This document shows, in pieces, positions 8,651 to 17,242 of a stretch of 64,000 bases of DNA. The position numbers and the translations under genes were made by a program. The notes under the pieces were generated by a model. The model was given only the letters and a program-made list of their open reading frames with translations, searched no databases and had not been told where the DNA came from. Position 1 is the first letter of the stretch. Every line of letters starts with the position of its first letter. The stretch is from Algivirga pacifica (GTDB lineage: Bacteria > Bacteroidota > Bacteroidia > Cytophagales > Flammeovirgaceae). The stretch covers positions 29,527 to 93,526 of the forward strand of contig NZ_BAABJX010000009.1 in assembly GCF_039543525.1 (NCBI RefSeq), given 5' to 3'.

Positions 8651-9205
8651 ATGAAAGAAATAACAGATAATACCCCAATTGCTAAAATAGGAATTGTAAC
8701 TGTAAGTGATAGAGCAAGTGCAGGAGTATATGAAGATATGAGTGGAAAAGCCATCATTGATACCCTTTATGAATACCTCACTTCTCAATGGAGAGCATGC
8801 TATGAAGTGATCCCTGACGAGCAAGCCACCATTGAAAAAACACTGATTGATTTGGTGGATAAGCAGCATTGCTGTTTGGTGATTACCACTGGTGGTACCG
8901 GCCCCGCAAAAAGGGACGTTACCCCAGAGGCTACAGAAGCAGTGTGTGATCGCATGATGCCCGGATTTGGTGAGCTTATGCGGGCAGAGTCATTAAAGTA
9001 TGTTCCCACAGCCATTCTTTCAAGGCAAACGGCAGGCCTCAGAAAAGGAAGCTTGATTCTTAACTTACCCGGTAAGCCCAAGTCTATTAGGGAATGTCTG
9101 GATGCGGTGTTTCCTGCAATTCCCTATTGTATTGATCTGATGGAAGGGCCATTTTTGGAATGTAATGAAGAGGTGATCAAGCCATTCAGACCAAAGCAGA
9201 AATGA
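8651..9205 (+). CDS. mogA: Molybdopterin adenylyltransferase (MogA/MoaB family)
   Basis: Activates molybdopterin by adenylation before molybdenum insertion. The 184-aa product (from ATG 8651) shows the MoCF_biosynth fold: IGIVTVSDRASAGVYEDMSGKAI at the start, VITTGGTGPAKRDVTPEAT (substrate loop with conserved TGGTG and Asp), SRQTAGLRKGSLILNLPGKPKSI, and a C-terminal LMEG segment. These motifs match MogA more closely than MoaB. An upstream in-frame start region at 8609 lacks homology. No other molybdenum cofactor gene is visible nearby. A large hairpin occupies the 5' leader region and might affect expression. Confidence 0.9.
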   Translation: MKEITDNTPIAKIGIVTVSDRASAGVYEDMSGKAIIDTLYEYLTSQWRACYEVIPDEQATIEKTLIDLVDKQHCCLVITTGGTGPAKRDVTPEATEAVCDRMMPGFGELMRAESLKYVPTAILSRQTAGLRKGSLILNLPGKPKSIRECLDAVFPAIPYCIDLMEGPFLECNEEVIKPFRPKQK

Positions 9206-9272
9206 AAAAATGTATCTGTCCAATATGGGGTAAAAGGGTACCTTACCAAGGTCATCATTGATAGAGATCAAA

Positions 9273-9320
9273 TGATGTAGGCCCTTGCGTCACCGCAAGG
9301 GTTTACGAAACAATAGTATT
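9273..9320. repeat. Hairpin block of repeat family R2
   Basis: GTAGGC, then a stem CCCTTGCG/CGCAAGGG, then TTTACGAAACAATAGTATTG. The same flanks surround a different but equally paired stem at 56543-56590, indicating conserved structure. Confidence 0.7.
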
Positions 9321-9362
9321 GGTAATAAATACTGTTCGCCCGTGGACCCTCGCAGTGAGGCG

Positions 9363-9541
9363 CAATGCCGTCAACTTAACGAAATGGTAAACACTGGTCT
9401 TTGCGTCCTCGCAAAGACCAAGACATAATGGGAGCGTCCTCGCTCCTGTTTTATAAGCTTGAGCGTGGACGCTCAAATAATGTTTAAAGTCCTAGCGAGG
9501 ACGCTAGGACTAGTATTTAGCTTAACTTGAAGGCATTGCCC
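9363..9541. repeat. Hairpin-cascade element R2, copy 1, with terminal inverted repeats
   Basis: A 179-bp non-coding element. Ends carry CAATGCCGTCAACTTAAC and its near reverse complement CTTAACTTGAAGGCATTG. Inside are four consecutive hairpins, all with TCC/GGA loops: GGTCTTTGCG/CGCAAAGACC, GGAGCG/CGCTCC, GAGCG/CGCTC, and AGTCCTAGC/GCTAGGACT. The segment 9433-9485 is present in reverse orientation in copy 2 (53198-53250). Confidence 0.85.
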
Positions 9542-9572
9542 TGTTCGAATTGCTACCTATACCCCTTCTATT

Positions 9573-10268
9573 ATGAAACGATATATCATTACACTTTTAG
9601 CTTTACTCAGTACAAGAATTACTCTTGCTCAAGAAAAATGGCAAGTAGTTGATTATGGTGATTTTACGGTAGAACTTCCTGTAGAATCAAAGAATGAGGC
9701 ACTATCTTCTCCTGATTCATATGCTTCTAAAATCATCGTCGATAGTACTGTATTCTTTTTTGACTATGGATATTATTCTCCTAAAATGACCCTTTCTGTT
9801 AAGGAGTATATTGAAGAGAAAGAATGGGTAATACCAGATTTCTTGTTTCTCTATTTTGATGAGGATAACCCCTTGTTATTAAAAGTAGATTCGCTTTCAA
9901 AGTATGTTTACAAAGCTCATTTCGATATTACCCCTTGGATTGAAAATGATAGTTCATATTACAAGAAGCACCCTGAGACTTTTGAAGGTAAATGTGAAAT
10001 TGACTCAAATATATTATCTGTTGAAATAATAATACCGGACATCATTCAAAAAACGGAGTTTTATGTAACGGAAGCGGATTCAACCTTTAAACGGATATTT
10101 ATACCCCATAAGGGAGAAGGTAGGAAATCAGGAACGTATATGATCGACTTTAGCAGTTGCACAGGATATCGTTGGTGTTCAAAGCAATTGAGTTTCTGGG
10201 CTGAAAAAAGAGGAGATTTATCAGACAAGGATATGCTTAAAATATACCAAAGTCTAAAGTTGAAGTAG
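9573..10268 (+). CDS. Secreted protein of unknown function
   Basis: 231 aa with an N-terminal signal peptide (MKRYIITLLALLSTRITLAQ, cleavage expected after AQ). The mature part starts EKWQVVDYGDFTVELPVESK, a pattern seen in small periplasmic proteins that assess a beta-sheet-rich fold, and contains aromatic and acidic residues plus a Cys pair late in the chain (SSCTGYRWCSKQ). I do not recognise a family. It stands alone between a repeat element and the next hypothetical gene, in a region of low functional density. Function unknown. Confidence 0.7.
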   Translation: MKRYIITLLALLSTRITLAQEKWQVVDYGDFTVELPVESKNEALSSPDSYASKIIVDSTVFFFDYGYYSPKMTLSVKEYIEEKEWVIPDFLFLYFDEDNPLLLKVDSLSKYVYKAHFDITPWIENDSSYYKKHPETFEGKCEIDSNILSVEIIIPDIIQKTEFYVTEADSTFKRIFIPHKGEGRKSGTYMIDFSSCTGYRWCSKQLSFWAEKRGDLSDKDMLKIYQSLKLK

Positions 10269-10509
10269 GCAGGGATTAATATCTAAAGACGTATTCCAAG
10301 CAAGCTCTAAGATGAGTACTGTTTTATAAAAATGAAAAGCAATGATAGTGTATAGGCATATTCAATGTGTAATAAACATGTTGTGTATGCCTTTTTTATT
10401 TAAGATCTAAAATTAGAAATCACTGTAGAATATTTTGAATAAATTCAAGACGTGGTTAGATTGAAAGAAGAATTAGTTAAAATGATCAATTTCAATTTAT
10501 CAGACAAAT

Positions 10510-11625
10510 ATGGGTTACGATATAACATTCCATCCTTTTAGTAGAAAAGAATTTAGCTACTATATCGAAGATGTCATCCAAGCACCAAGTGAATATGTTA
10601 GCCGATTGGCTAAAGTGCACTCAGATAGGGAAGAGCAAGCAGTATTAAGTGCGAATGTCTATAGTCGTATAGGAGATTTTATTGAAGAAGTAAAGATGGG
10701 AGATTCAGCGTATGAGCAAACCGTTGGGTTAGCGATAACGGCCATTTTAGGATACTTACACCCATACTGGTATGCTAGAGGAGGAATGCTTTCCGCTTTA
10801 AAAACATACCCAGAATTCAAAAGTATTTTTAAAGAGATCTCATCCATTGCTAGGGAAGAAACGAGGTTCCTATTTGATCAGGCTCATAATCAAATTATAG
10901 GAAATTACTCCTCTGGAACCTATGTCCCTTATGAAAATATTGGTGCTCTAAAAATGCTATTGGAAGATGAAAAGAATCACTCAATAGTAGAAGAAACTAT
11001 TGGTGATTATAACAAGGAGTCTCTATTGAATTGTTTGGAATACTGCCTAATAAATAGATTGGATTTATTGGAGGCAGCGGACATATTTATACCTGCAACA
11101 GGGGAGGTGAGTACGTACTATCCAAATGCAAGAGCTCCTCATTTGAATAATATTATGAACTTTGAAAATAACTCAAAAAAATCAAGTGATTTAACAACGA
11201 TCCTTGAAGAGGAGTGCCCTAGATGTTTAGGAAAGGGACATGTTGACTGGGATGATATAAAAAGATTAAAACAAGAATTAAGATGGAGACCTGGGAGATG
11301 TGCCTACTGTAATGGTACAGGAAAAGTGGAAGCTACCCAAATTGAAAAAGTAGCCGTAGATAATACCTATTTAACGACTACTCGATCCGAAAAGGAAAGA
11401 AACTTGCTCCTGAATAATGATACAGACACCCTTGAAAAAGGAGCTCTTCTAGAGCAGAAAACGGAAACGTTTATTGAGGAGGTGAAATACCTGCACTTTA
11501 TAGGCCAGTTAAGTCCTAGCCAAATAATAGACTTTTATGCTATTCAGTTTAAGGATAATAAGGTGGGAGTGGCATGGAAAAGTGATATGCTACAATATAT
11601 TGAAAAGATAATAACAAAGGAATAG
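10510..11625 (+). CDS. Uncharacterised protein with a DnaJ-type zinc motif
   Basis: 371 aa, no signal peptide. Residues 1-220 are predicted mostly helical and unrecognised (start MGYDITFHPFSRKEFSYYIEDV). At residues 236-272 two CxxCxGxG motifs occur (CPRCLGKGHV and CAYCNGTGKV), the zinc-binding pattern of DnaJ cysteine-rich domains, here only one pair instead of two. The C-terminal 90 residues are again helical. The motif suggests zinc binding and a protein-interaction or chaperone-like role, but no J-domain is present. Function unknown. Confidence 0.7.
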   Translation: MGYDITFHPFSRKEFSYYIEDVIQAPSEYVSRLAKVHSDREEQAVLSANVYSRIGDFIEEVKMGDSAYEQTVGLAITAILGYLHPYWYARGGMLSALKTYPEFKSIFKEISSIAREETRFLFDQAHNQIIGNYSSGTYVPYENIGALKMLLEDEKNHSIVEETIGDYNKESLLNCLEYCLINRLDLLEAADIFIPATGEVSTYYPNARAPHLNNIMNFENNSKKSSDLTTILEEECPRCLGKGHVDWDDIKRLKQELRWRPGRCAYCNGTGKVEATQIEKVAVDNTYLTTTRSEKERNLLLNNDTDTLEKGALLEQKTETFIEEVKYLHFIGQLSPSQIIDFYAIQFKDNKVGVAWKSDMLQYIEKIITKE

Positions 11626-11683
11626 GTACGTAGAGGTAGTCGACCAAGGTTTATATTAATGGCTTCTAGGTTAATAGAATAAA

Positions 11684-12130
11684 ATGGAACAAACAATAAG
11701 AAAATTAGAGCAACTATTAGAGGTTGGAGTGGATTATATTGGGAGGTGTTCACAGTCAGATTTAAATGACAAGCCGAATCCTGAGAAATGGTCAAAGAAA
11801 GAGATTATAGGACATTTGATCGATTCTGGAATTAATAATCTGCAAAGGTTTACGGAAATTCAATTTGAATGTAAACCATATAGAATAAGAAAATACAATC
11901 AAGATGAGCTAGTGATAGCAAATAGTTATCAAAAGGCAGATATCAAGGAGATCGTAGGGGCTTGGGTAGCTGTGAATAATAGGATACAAGCATTAATGAA
12001 ACAACAATCGGAAGAGACGTTAGGGTTTGAAATTGTATTGGGTAATGGAGCGGTCTCTGATCTGAAGTTTTTAATGGAAGACTACGTGGAGCATTTGGAA
12101 CATCATCTGAAGCAAATAACAAAAGGATGA
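11684..12130 (+). CDS. DinB-like four-helix-bundle protein
   Basis: 148 aa. Matches the DinB/DfsB superfamily pattern: an N-terminal helix, WSKKEIIGHLIDSGINNLQRF (first His), and the C-terminal YVEHLEHHLKQI with the other metal-ligand histidines. Such proteins bind a divalent metal and some are thiol-dependent S-transferases, so a bacillithiol-linked reaction is possible but not shown. The stop codon overlaps the next start (ATGA), indicating translational coupling with the following hydrolase. Confidence 0.8.
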   Translation: MEQTIRKLEQLLEVGVDYIGRCSQSDLNDKPNPEKWSKKEIIGHLIDSGINNLQRFTEIQFECKPYRIRKYNQDELVIANSYQKADIKEIVGAWVAVNNRIQALMKQQSEETLGFEIVLGNGAVSDLKFLMEDYVEHLEHHLKQITKG

Positions 12131-13053
12131 ACATTAAGAAGTACAGAGTTATGATTTTTTTAGTCGTTACAGGCTTATCTACAAGCCTATTTTTTTTACA
12201 CTTTTATGCCCCAAGAGTCATCACAGAGGTCCAAAATCCGATGGTTAAATTTCTGAGGATGTTTCGAACTGATCGCAAGCCGGGAGGGGTATCTCCTGTC
12301 GGAAAGCAAATTTCATTTTTATCATTTGACGATATTCCAATCAAAGGAAACTTATTATATGCTGAGGGGAAAGAGGTCAAGGGAACCATTATTTTACTGC
12401 ACGGCATACGATCGGGCAAAGAGTGTTATACTACAGTAAGTAAGAAACTGTCGGTTGCGGGATATCATACGGTGGCGATCGATTTGCGTGGACATGGAGA
12501 AAGTGGAGGGAAATACTGTACTTTTGGAATCAAGGAAAAACAAGATGTATCCGCGTTGATTGATTACCTGAATCAAGAAGAAGGGATTACGGATCATATA
12601 GGAGTTTGGGGAAGGTCACTCGGGGGAGCGGTCGCTTTGCAAGCTATGGCTGTTGACCGTCGTATAGTATTTGGGGTTGTAGAAAGTACATTCTCGGATT
12701 TCAGAAAGATCATTGGAGATTATTCCCGTTACTATTTGAATTTTGATCTCAAGCCCTTGACTGCTTATCTCGTGAATAGGGCAGGGGCGATAGGTGATTT
12801 CGACCCTTCAAAAGCCAGAACCGTGGAGTACTGCAAACAGATACAACAACCTGTATTTTTTGCCCATGGAGATGCCGATCAACAGATTAATATAGAAAAC
12901 GGTCGAATAAATTTTACTGCTTTGGCAAGCACTGACAAAGAATTCACAACCATCGAAGGAGCCGGTCACCTGAATGTATGGGAGCTAGGAGGGGGGGCTT
13001 ATTTTCAGAAGGTGTTAGGCTTTATTTCCAGAAAGTTGGTTGATCAACCCTGA
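12127..13053 (+). CDS. Alpha/beta hydrolase, membrane-anchored or secreted
   Basis: 308 aa with an N-terminal hydrophobic segment (MIFLVVTGLSTSLFFLHFY) that anchors or exports it. Hydrolase motifs: oxyanion loop LLHGIRSGKE, DLRGHGESGG, nucleophile elbow GRSLGGA (Ser), acid residue in HGDADQQI, and catalytic His in GAGHLNVW. This is the BAAT/FrsA-like serine hydrolase arrangement; esterase or acyl hydrolase activity is likely but substrate is open. It overlaps the DinB gene by 4 bp and is probably translated with it. Confidence 0.82.
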   Translation: MNIKKYRVMIFLVVTGLSTSLFFLHFYAPRVITEVQNPMVKFLRMFRTDRKPGGVSPVGKQISFLSFDDIPIKGNLLYAEGKEVKGTIILLHGIRSGKECYTTVSKKLSVAGYHTVAIDLRGHGESGGKYCTFGIKEKQDVSALIDYLNQEEGITDHIGVWGRSLGGAVALQAMAVDRRIVFGVVESTFSDFRKIIGDYSRYYLNFDLKPLTAYLVNRAGAIGDFDPSKARTVEYCKQIQQPVFFAHGDADQQINIENGRINFTALASTDKEFTTIEGAGHLNVWELGGGAYFQKVLGFISRKLVDQP

Positions 13054-13101
13054 TAAGACTCAAACAATTTCTAATATTCTCATTTGTTACTTTTAAATAC
13101 T

Positions 13102-14124
13102 ATGAATATGATAATCAAGCATATCGGGCTATTGTTGCTATTGACCTTCTTAGGTCTTCAAGGCTTTGGGCAATCCAATATAGAAGACTTAGTGAAGGAA
13201 GGAGTGCAATATCATGATAATGGCGATTATGAAAAAGCCATTGCTACTTATAAAAAAGCATTAGAAATAGATCCAAAATCGGCACTCGTAAATTATGAAA
13301 TGGCTTTGAGCTACTTCAAGAAGGGAGATTATAAAGAGGTGATTAAGTATTCTGATGTTGTATTGAAACAAAAGGAAAGCTATATGCTTCAAGCCTATAT
13401 GACGAAAGGATCAGCATTAGATCTCTTGGGTAAGACTAAAAAATCAATCAAGTTGTTTGAGAAAGCCATTAAGAACATTGGGGGCCATTATCTACTGTAC
13501 TACAACCTAGCGCTGAATTATTATAAGATGAATAACTTTGATATGGCAGAAGAAAATGTAATCAAAGCCATTGAAACAAATTCTAGCCATGCCAGTAGTC
13601 ATTTGATGTTGGCTAATATTCATAACCTAAGAGGACATTCAGTTCAGGCGTTACTAGCGACCTATTATTTTCTTTTTTTAGAGGCCGGCACCCAGAGGTC
13701 AGCAGCAGCTTTAGAAATGCTTCAAGATAACTTTGGAAGAAATGTATCTGAAAATGAGAGTAATCCTAATGCGGTTGATATCATGTTAAGCTTAAATAAT
13801 ACGAGTCAATTTGGAGCCGCAGAATTAATGGTTCTCATGCTTGAAGCTTCTAAGTCCTTGGAGGAAAATAGGGACAAGTCAGAAGACCAGTTGTTTGTAG
13901 AAAATACAGGATCTTTTTTTACCATGCTAGGAGAGCTGAGAAAAGAAGAAGATCAGGAGATTTGGTGGACGTTGTATACTGCTTTCTTTTATGATTTAGC
14001 ACAAAGTGAACATCTGGAGACGTATTGTAAGTATATCACCCAAAGTAGTAATGAGAATTCAAGAAAGTGGCTGCTAGAGAATAATAGTAAGCTTGAAGAT
14101 TTTGATAACTGGTTGCAGAATTGA
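13102..14124 (+). CDS. Secreted TPR-repeat protein
   Basis: 340 aa from ATG 13102, starting with a signal peptide (MNMIIKHIGLLLLLTFLGLQGFGQ). Residues 25-200 contain about four to five tetratricopeptide repeats, e.g. GDYEKAIATYKKALEIDPKSALVNYEMALSYF and MDMAEENVIKAIE-like units, forming a protein-binding scaffold in the periplasm. The C-terminal 140 residues are helical and unrecognised. Similar TPR proteins are common in Bacteroidota with no single role. An in-frame TTG at 13084 is a poorer start. Confidence 0.75.
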   Translation: MNMIIKHIGLLLLLTFLGLQGFGQSNIEDLVKEGVQYHDNGDYEKAIATYKKALEIDPKSALVNYEMALSYFKKGDYKEVIKYSDVVLKQKESYMLQAYMTKGSALDLLGKTKKSIKLFEKAIKNIGGHYLLYYNLALNYYKMNNFDMAEENVIKAIETNSSHASSHLMLANIHNLRGHSVQALLATYYFLFLEAGTQRSAAALEMLQDNFGRNVSENESNPNAVDIMLSLNNTSQFGAAELMVLMLEASKSLEENRDKSEDQLFVENTGSFFTMLGELRKEEDQEIWWTLYTAFFYDLAQSEHLETYCKYITQSSNENSRKWLLENNSKLEDFDNWLQN

Positions 14125-14240
14125 TTGACAAATATCGGATATCAATTTTTAATTGCCTATTTGAAAAAAAGGTAATTGATTTGCCTGTGGCATTACAGTA
14201 TGTTGGCGTTGATAAGTGAATTTTAGTTAAATAACAAAAA

Positions 14241-15047
14241 ATGAAGTATTTCAAATTAATATACCTTTTATTTTTTCCTCTTCTGTCTTATTCACAAGCA
14301 CCGAGTTGGGGTGTTTATCAAATGGAGTATTCTGGAGGAGTGATCGGTTCTACGATGGTGGACATGAACTTGAAAAGTCAGGCTCCAAATCAGTATTTCC
14401 CATTTTTGGTGGTAACAGGCGTAGACTATGAAAAATGTCGTGAAAATGGAATGCCAACTAAGGATGAAATGACCGTTCTATACGAGATAGAAGATGAGAT
14501 AGGACAGTTATTGTCATCAAAAATGTTGGCAGGGGCATTTACGGCAGATTGTAGGAGATTATCATTTTTTTACGTATCTGATACACTAGGAATAAGAGGT
14601 ACTCTTCAAAAGTACTATAAGTCCAAAAGATCTAATTACTCAGAGATTATAAGTATTAAAGAAGATAAGCAGTGGAAGGAGTATTTGACATTCTTATACC
14701 CACCTGATGAACCAGTGAAACATAATAATGAAAATGATTTAGGGGAGCGGTTAAAGGAGTTAGAAGAGGCAGGGGTTGAATTGTCTAAGTTCGATAAGGC
14801 GTACTATACCCTACAGCTTAAAAGAGAAGGAGATGTAGTCGCATTAATGAATCGAATTGGGAAGTTAGGATTCACTAAAGAAGTACTTTACACTGAAAAG
14901 TCAACGAATGACCAGGTGTTAATTATCTCTCATGAAACCCCCATTACGCAAGAGGATATGGATTATAACCTTAGATACATTAAAAAAACAGCAAAAAAAC
15001 ATAATGGAAAGTATATTGAATGGAGTTTAAACTTACCTGAAAATTAA
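14241..15047 (+). CDS. Secreted DUF695-RraB-like two-domain protein
   Basis: 268 aa with a signal peptide (MKYFKLIYLLFFPLLSYSQ). Residues about 20-140 resemble DUF695 (WGVYQMEYSGGVIGSTMVDM, FLVVTGVDYEKCRENGMPT). Residues about 165-262 resemble the RraB ribonuclease-E-inhibitor fold (LEEAGVELSKFDKAYYTLQL, ISHETPITQEDMDYN). In known two-domain proteins these folds are cytoplasmic, so export here is unusual. RraB homology is judged by pattern, not alignment. No function is assigned beyond the fold. Confidence 0.6.
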   Translation: MKYFKLIYLLFFPLLSYSQAPSWGVYQMEYSGGVIGSTMVDMNLKSQAPNQYFPFLVVTGVDYEKCRENGMPTKDEMTVLYEIEDEIGQLLSSKMLAGAFTADCRRLSFFYVSDTLGIRGTLQKYYKSKRSNYSEIISIKEDKQWKEYLTFLYPPDEPVKHNNENDLGERLKELEEAGVELSKFDKAYYTLQLKREGDVVALMNRIGKLGFTKEVLYTEKSTNDQVLIISHETPITQEDMDYNLRYIKKTAKKHNGKYIEWSLNLPEN

Positions 15048-15257
15048 CTACTCAATAATCCCCTCTTCCCTCAGAATCTCATAGATGATTGATTTTCTGA
15101 GGGGAGCCACTTTGGCATCCCTCATATCCATATTCAAAGCAAATACCCAAACCGTATCGGAAGTTTCTATATAGCCGACATTCCAGTCTGTATTGTTGCC
15201 CCATCCCGTTTTGGAATGTAGGGTATACTCTTCGTTGAATAAGCAGATATAGTACAA
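15048..15257 (-). pseudogene. C-terminal remnant of a class D (OXA-like) beta-lactamase
   Basis: 69 residues that correspond to the end of a class D beta-lactamase: the KTG active-site box (HSKTGWGNNTDWNVGYIE), the typical VWVFALNMDM strand, and the terminal helix RKSIIYEILREEGI. A full enzyme is about 250-280 aa; the segments holding the STFK serine and SxV motif are missing, and upstream sequence is non-homologous. The remnant abuts the stop codon of the DUF695 gene, tail to tail. It should be inactive. Confidence 0.7.
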
Positions 15258-15335
15258 AAACTACTTTTTACCCTCCTATTCTAGAGATGCTATGTCAGCG
15301 TTTCTTCTAATTGGTTGCTTGTTTATTGCCTGTAA

Positions 15336-15356
15336 ACGATAAGCAATAACCAATAA
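15336..15356 (+). repeat. Heptad repeat (GATAA type) before amidohydrolase gene
   Basis: Units ACGATAA, GCAATAA, CCAATAA end 25 bp before the ATG at 15382, in the sense of that gene. Confidence 0.65.
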
Positions 15357-15381
15357 GCCAAAAATAATCAACCATTACAAG

Positions 15382-17079
15382 ATGAACAGAATAGGAACAA
15401 CTTACTTACTATTAGTACTACTACTGTCTGCATGTCACGATTATGAGGTCATTGTCCGTGGAGGAACGGTCTATGATGGAAGTGGTGCTACCCCTATCAT
15501 AGCCGATATCGGTATTCAAGGAGATACGATTGCCTTTATAGGAGATCTTTCAGAAATGTCGGCAGCAACAGAGATTGATGCTGAAGGGAAAGCCGTAGCG
15601 CCAGGGATGATCAATGCCTTGAGTTGGGCGGGTCGCACATTTTTCTCGGACGGTCGTTCAATGAGTGACTTAAAACAAGGGGTAACCTTGGAAGTGTTTG
15701 GTGAAGGCTCTTCGCTTGGGCCTTATAAGCGTACAGAAGAGGCACGTTCAAAAGGAGCCATTGGGACTTTTGGAGAGCATATGCAGGAGCTGGAGCGTAA
15801 AGGGGTGTCAACCAATATTGCTTCTTTTGTGGGAGCTACGACGGTAAGACAATATGTATTGGGAAATGAGGATACACTTCCAACCGTTGAGCAGTTGCAA
15901 GAAATGCAGCAGTTGGTTGCCAACTCAATGGAAGAGGGCGCCTTGGGCGTAGGGTCATCCTTGATCTATGCGCCAGCATTTTTTGCTTCTACGGAAGAGC
16001 TGGTGGCGTTGGCTAAAACGGCTTCAGTGTATGGAGGAGTATATACTTCCCATATGCGCAGTGAAGGAGATCGCTTTCTGGAAGCTTTGGACGAACTATT
16101 GTATATCGCTGCAGCGGCAGATATCCCTGCTGAGATTCACCACCTTAAAGCGGCAGGGGAAATTAACTGGCATAAACTTGATGAGGTATTGGCCAGAATT
16201 GATTCAGTCAATCATGCAGGATTGACCATCACGACCAATATGTATACTTATACGGGCGCTTCTACAGGACTGTGGGCTTGCTTGCCCCCTTGGGTAAGGG
16301 CAGGAGGAAAGAAAAAGTGGATGGAGCGATTGCAAGATCCTGAGATTCGAGCACAAGTGATTGCGGAGATGGAAAGCGAAGAGACAGAATGGGAGAATTT
16401 CTACAGGGCTGCCGGAAAGCCAGAAAATATCTTGCTGCTGGAGTTTGATGTGGATTCCCTGAATCAATATATCGGAATGGATTTAGGAGAAGTGGCAACC
16501 ATTAGAGAAACATCTCCTGCAGAGACCATTATTGACTTGCTGGTAGAAAATCAATCCGGAATAGGAGCCGTATACTTCCTGATGTCAGAAGAAAATGTAC
16601 GCAAGCAAATGCAATTGCCTTATATGAGCTTTTGCTCTGATGCTCGTTCCGTGGCAGCAGAAGGAAAGGAGTTGGAAAGTATGACCCACCCAAGGACGTT
16701 TGGCAACTTTGCTCGTTTGTTGGGCAAATACGTTCGAGAGGAAAAAGTACTATCTCTAGAGGAAGCAATTCATAAAGCTACCGCATTACCAGCCCAAAAA
16801 TTTAATATTCAAAAGAGGGGGACATTAAAGCCAGGGTATTATGCGGACGTTATCGTCTTCGATCCTGATCGTATAGCAGACAAGGCAACTTTCCGTAAAC
16901 CCCACCAATACGCTGTAGGAATGGAGCATGTACTGGTCAATGGCGTAAGGGTGATCGCTAACGGAGAGCATACCGGAGAAACTCCAGGACAGTTTGTGAA
17001 AGGACCAGGGTATGGAAAAGAAGTCTCTGTAGAGAGCTGGAAAGTGACAGAACAGTTGGCAGTGAACAGTGAGCAATGA
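15382..17079 (+). CDS. D-aminoacylase-family amidohydrolase lipoprotein with altered metal site
   Basis: 565-aa predicted lipoprotein (lipobox LLSAC, Cys18) of the N-acyl-D-amino-acid deacylase / amidohydrolase 3 family. Present: VIVRGGTVYDGSGA, YTSHMRSEGD (His), IHHLKAAGE (His), and a late Asp in MSFCSDARSV. The usual PGFIDxHxH is replaced by PGMINALSWAG at residues 74-84, so the N-terminal metal-ligand pair is absent, and GNC is replaced by GEG (residues 107-109). A mono-zinc enzyme is possible. It pairs with the next gene and ggt, suggesting turnover of N-acyl or peptide-linked amino acids in the periplasm. Its last residues (AVNSEQ) come from heptad repeats. Confidence 0.8.
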   Translation: MNRIGTTYLLLVLLLSACHDYEVIVRGGTVYDGSGATPIIADIGIQGDTIAFIGDLSEMSAATEIDAEGKAVAPGMINALSWAGRTFFSDGRSMSDLKQGVTLEVFGEGSSLGPYKRTEEARSKGAIGTFGEHMQELERKGVSTNIASFVGATTVRQYVLGNEDTLPTVEQLQEMQQLVANSMEEGALGVGSSLIYAPAFFASTEELVALAKTASVYGGVYTSHMRSEGDRFLEALDELLYIAAAADIPAEIHHLKAAGEINWHKLDEVLARIDSVNHAGLTITTNMYTYTGASTGLWACLPPWVRAGGKKKWMERLQDPEIRAQVIAEMESEETEWENFYRAAGKPENILLLEFDVDSLNQYIGMDLGEVATIRETSPAETIIDLLVENQSGIGAVYFLMSEENVRKQMQLPYMSFCSDARSVAAEGKELESMTHPRTFGNFARLLGKYVREEKVLSLEEAIHKATALPAQKFNIQKRGTLKPGYYADVIVFDPDRIADKATFRKPHQYAVGMEHVLVNGVRVIANGEHTGETPGQFVKGPGYGKEVSVESWKVTEQLAVNSEQ

Positions 17080-17093
17080 TCAATGATCAATGA
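17059..17093 (+). repeat. Heptad repeat (GCAGTGA to TCAATGA) over a stop codon
   Basis: Five units: GCAGTGA, ACAGTGA, GCAATGA, TCAATGA, TCAATGA. The array includes the final codons and TGA stop of the upstream amidohydrolase. Confidence 0.85.
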
Positions 17094-17097
17094 CGTA

Positions 17098-17152
17098 TCT
17101 GGTCGTAGCGTCCTCGCTACGACCTTGACATAAATTGAGCGTCCACGCTCAA
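17098..17152. repeat. Partial R2 hairpin cascade
   Basis: Two hairpins of the R2 type: GGTCGTAGCG/CGCTACGACC with TCCT loop, and GAGCG/CGCTC with a TCCA loop. The first stem differs from the copies at 9396 and 53173 but stays fully paired. No terminal inverted repeats remain. Confidence 0.7.
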
Positions 17153-17242
17153 TGATAAACACAAGAGAGGACGAAAGTTTTTATTTTTTATCAGCCGAGC
17201 CATTATACTCGGAATGCTTAACATCTAAACAACACTTAAACT

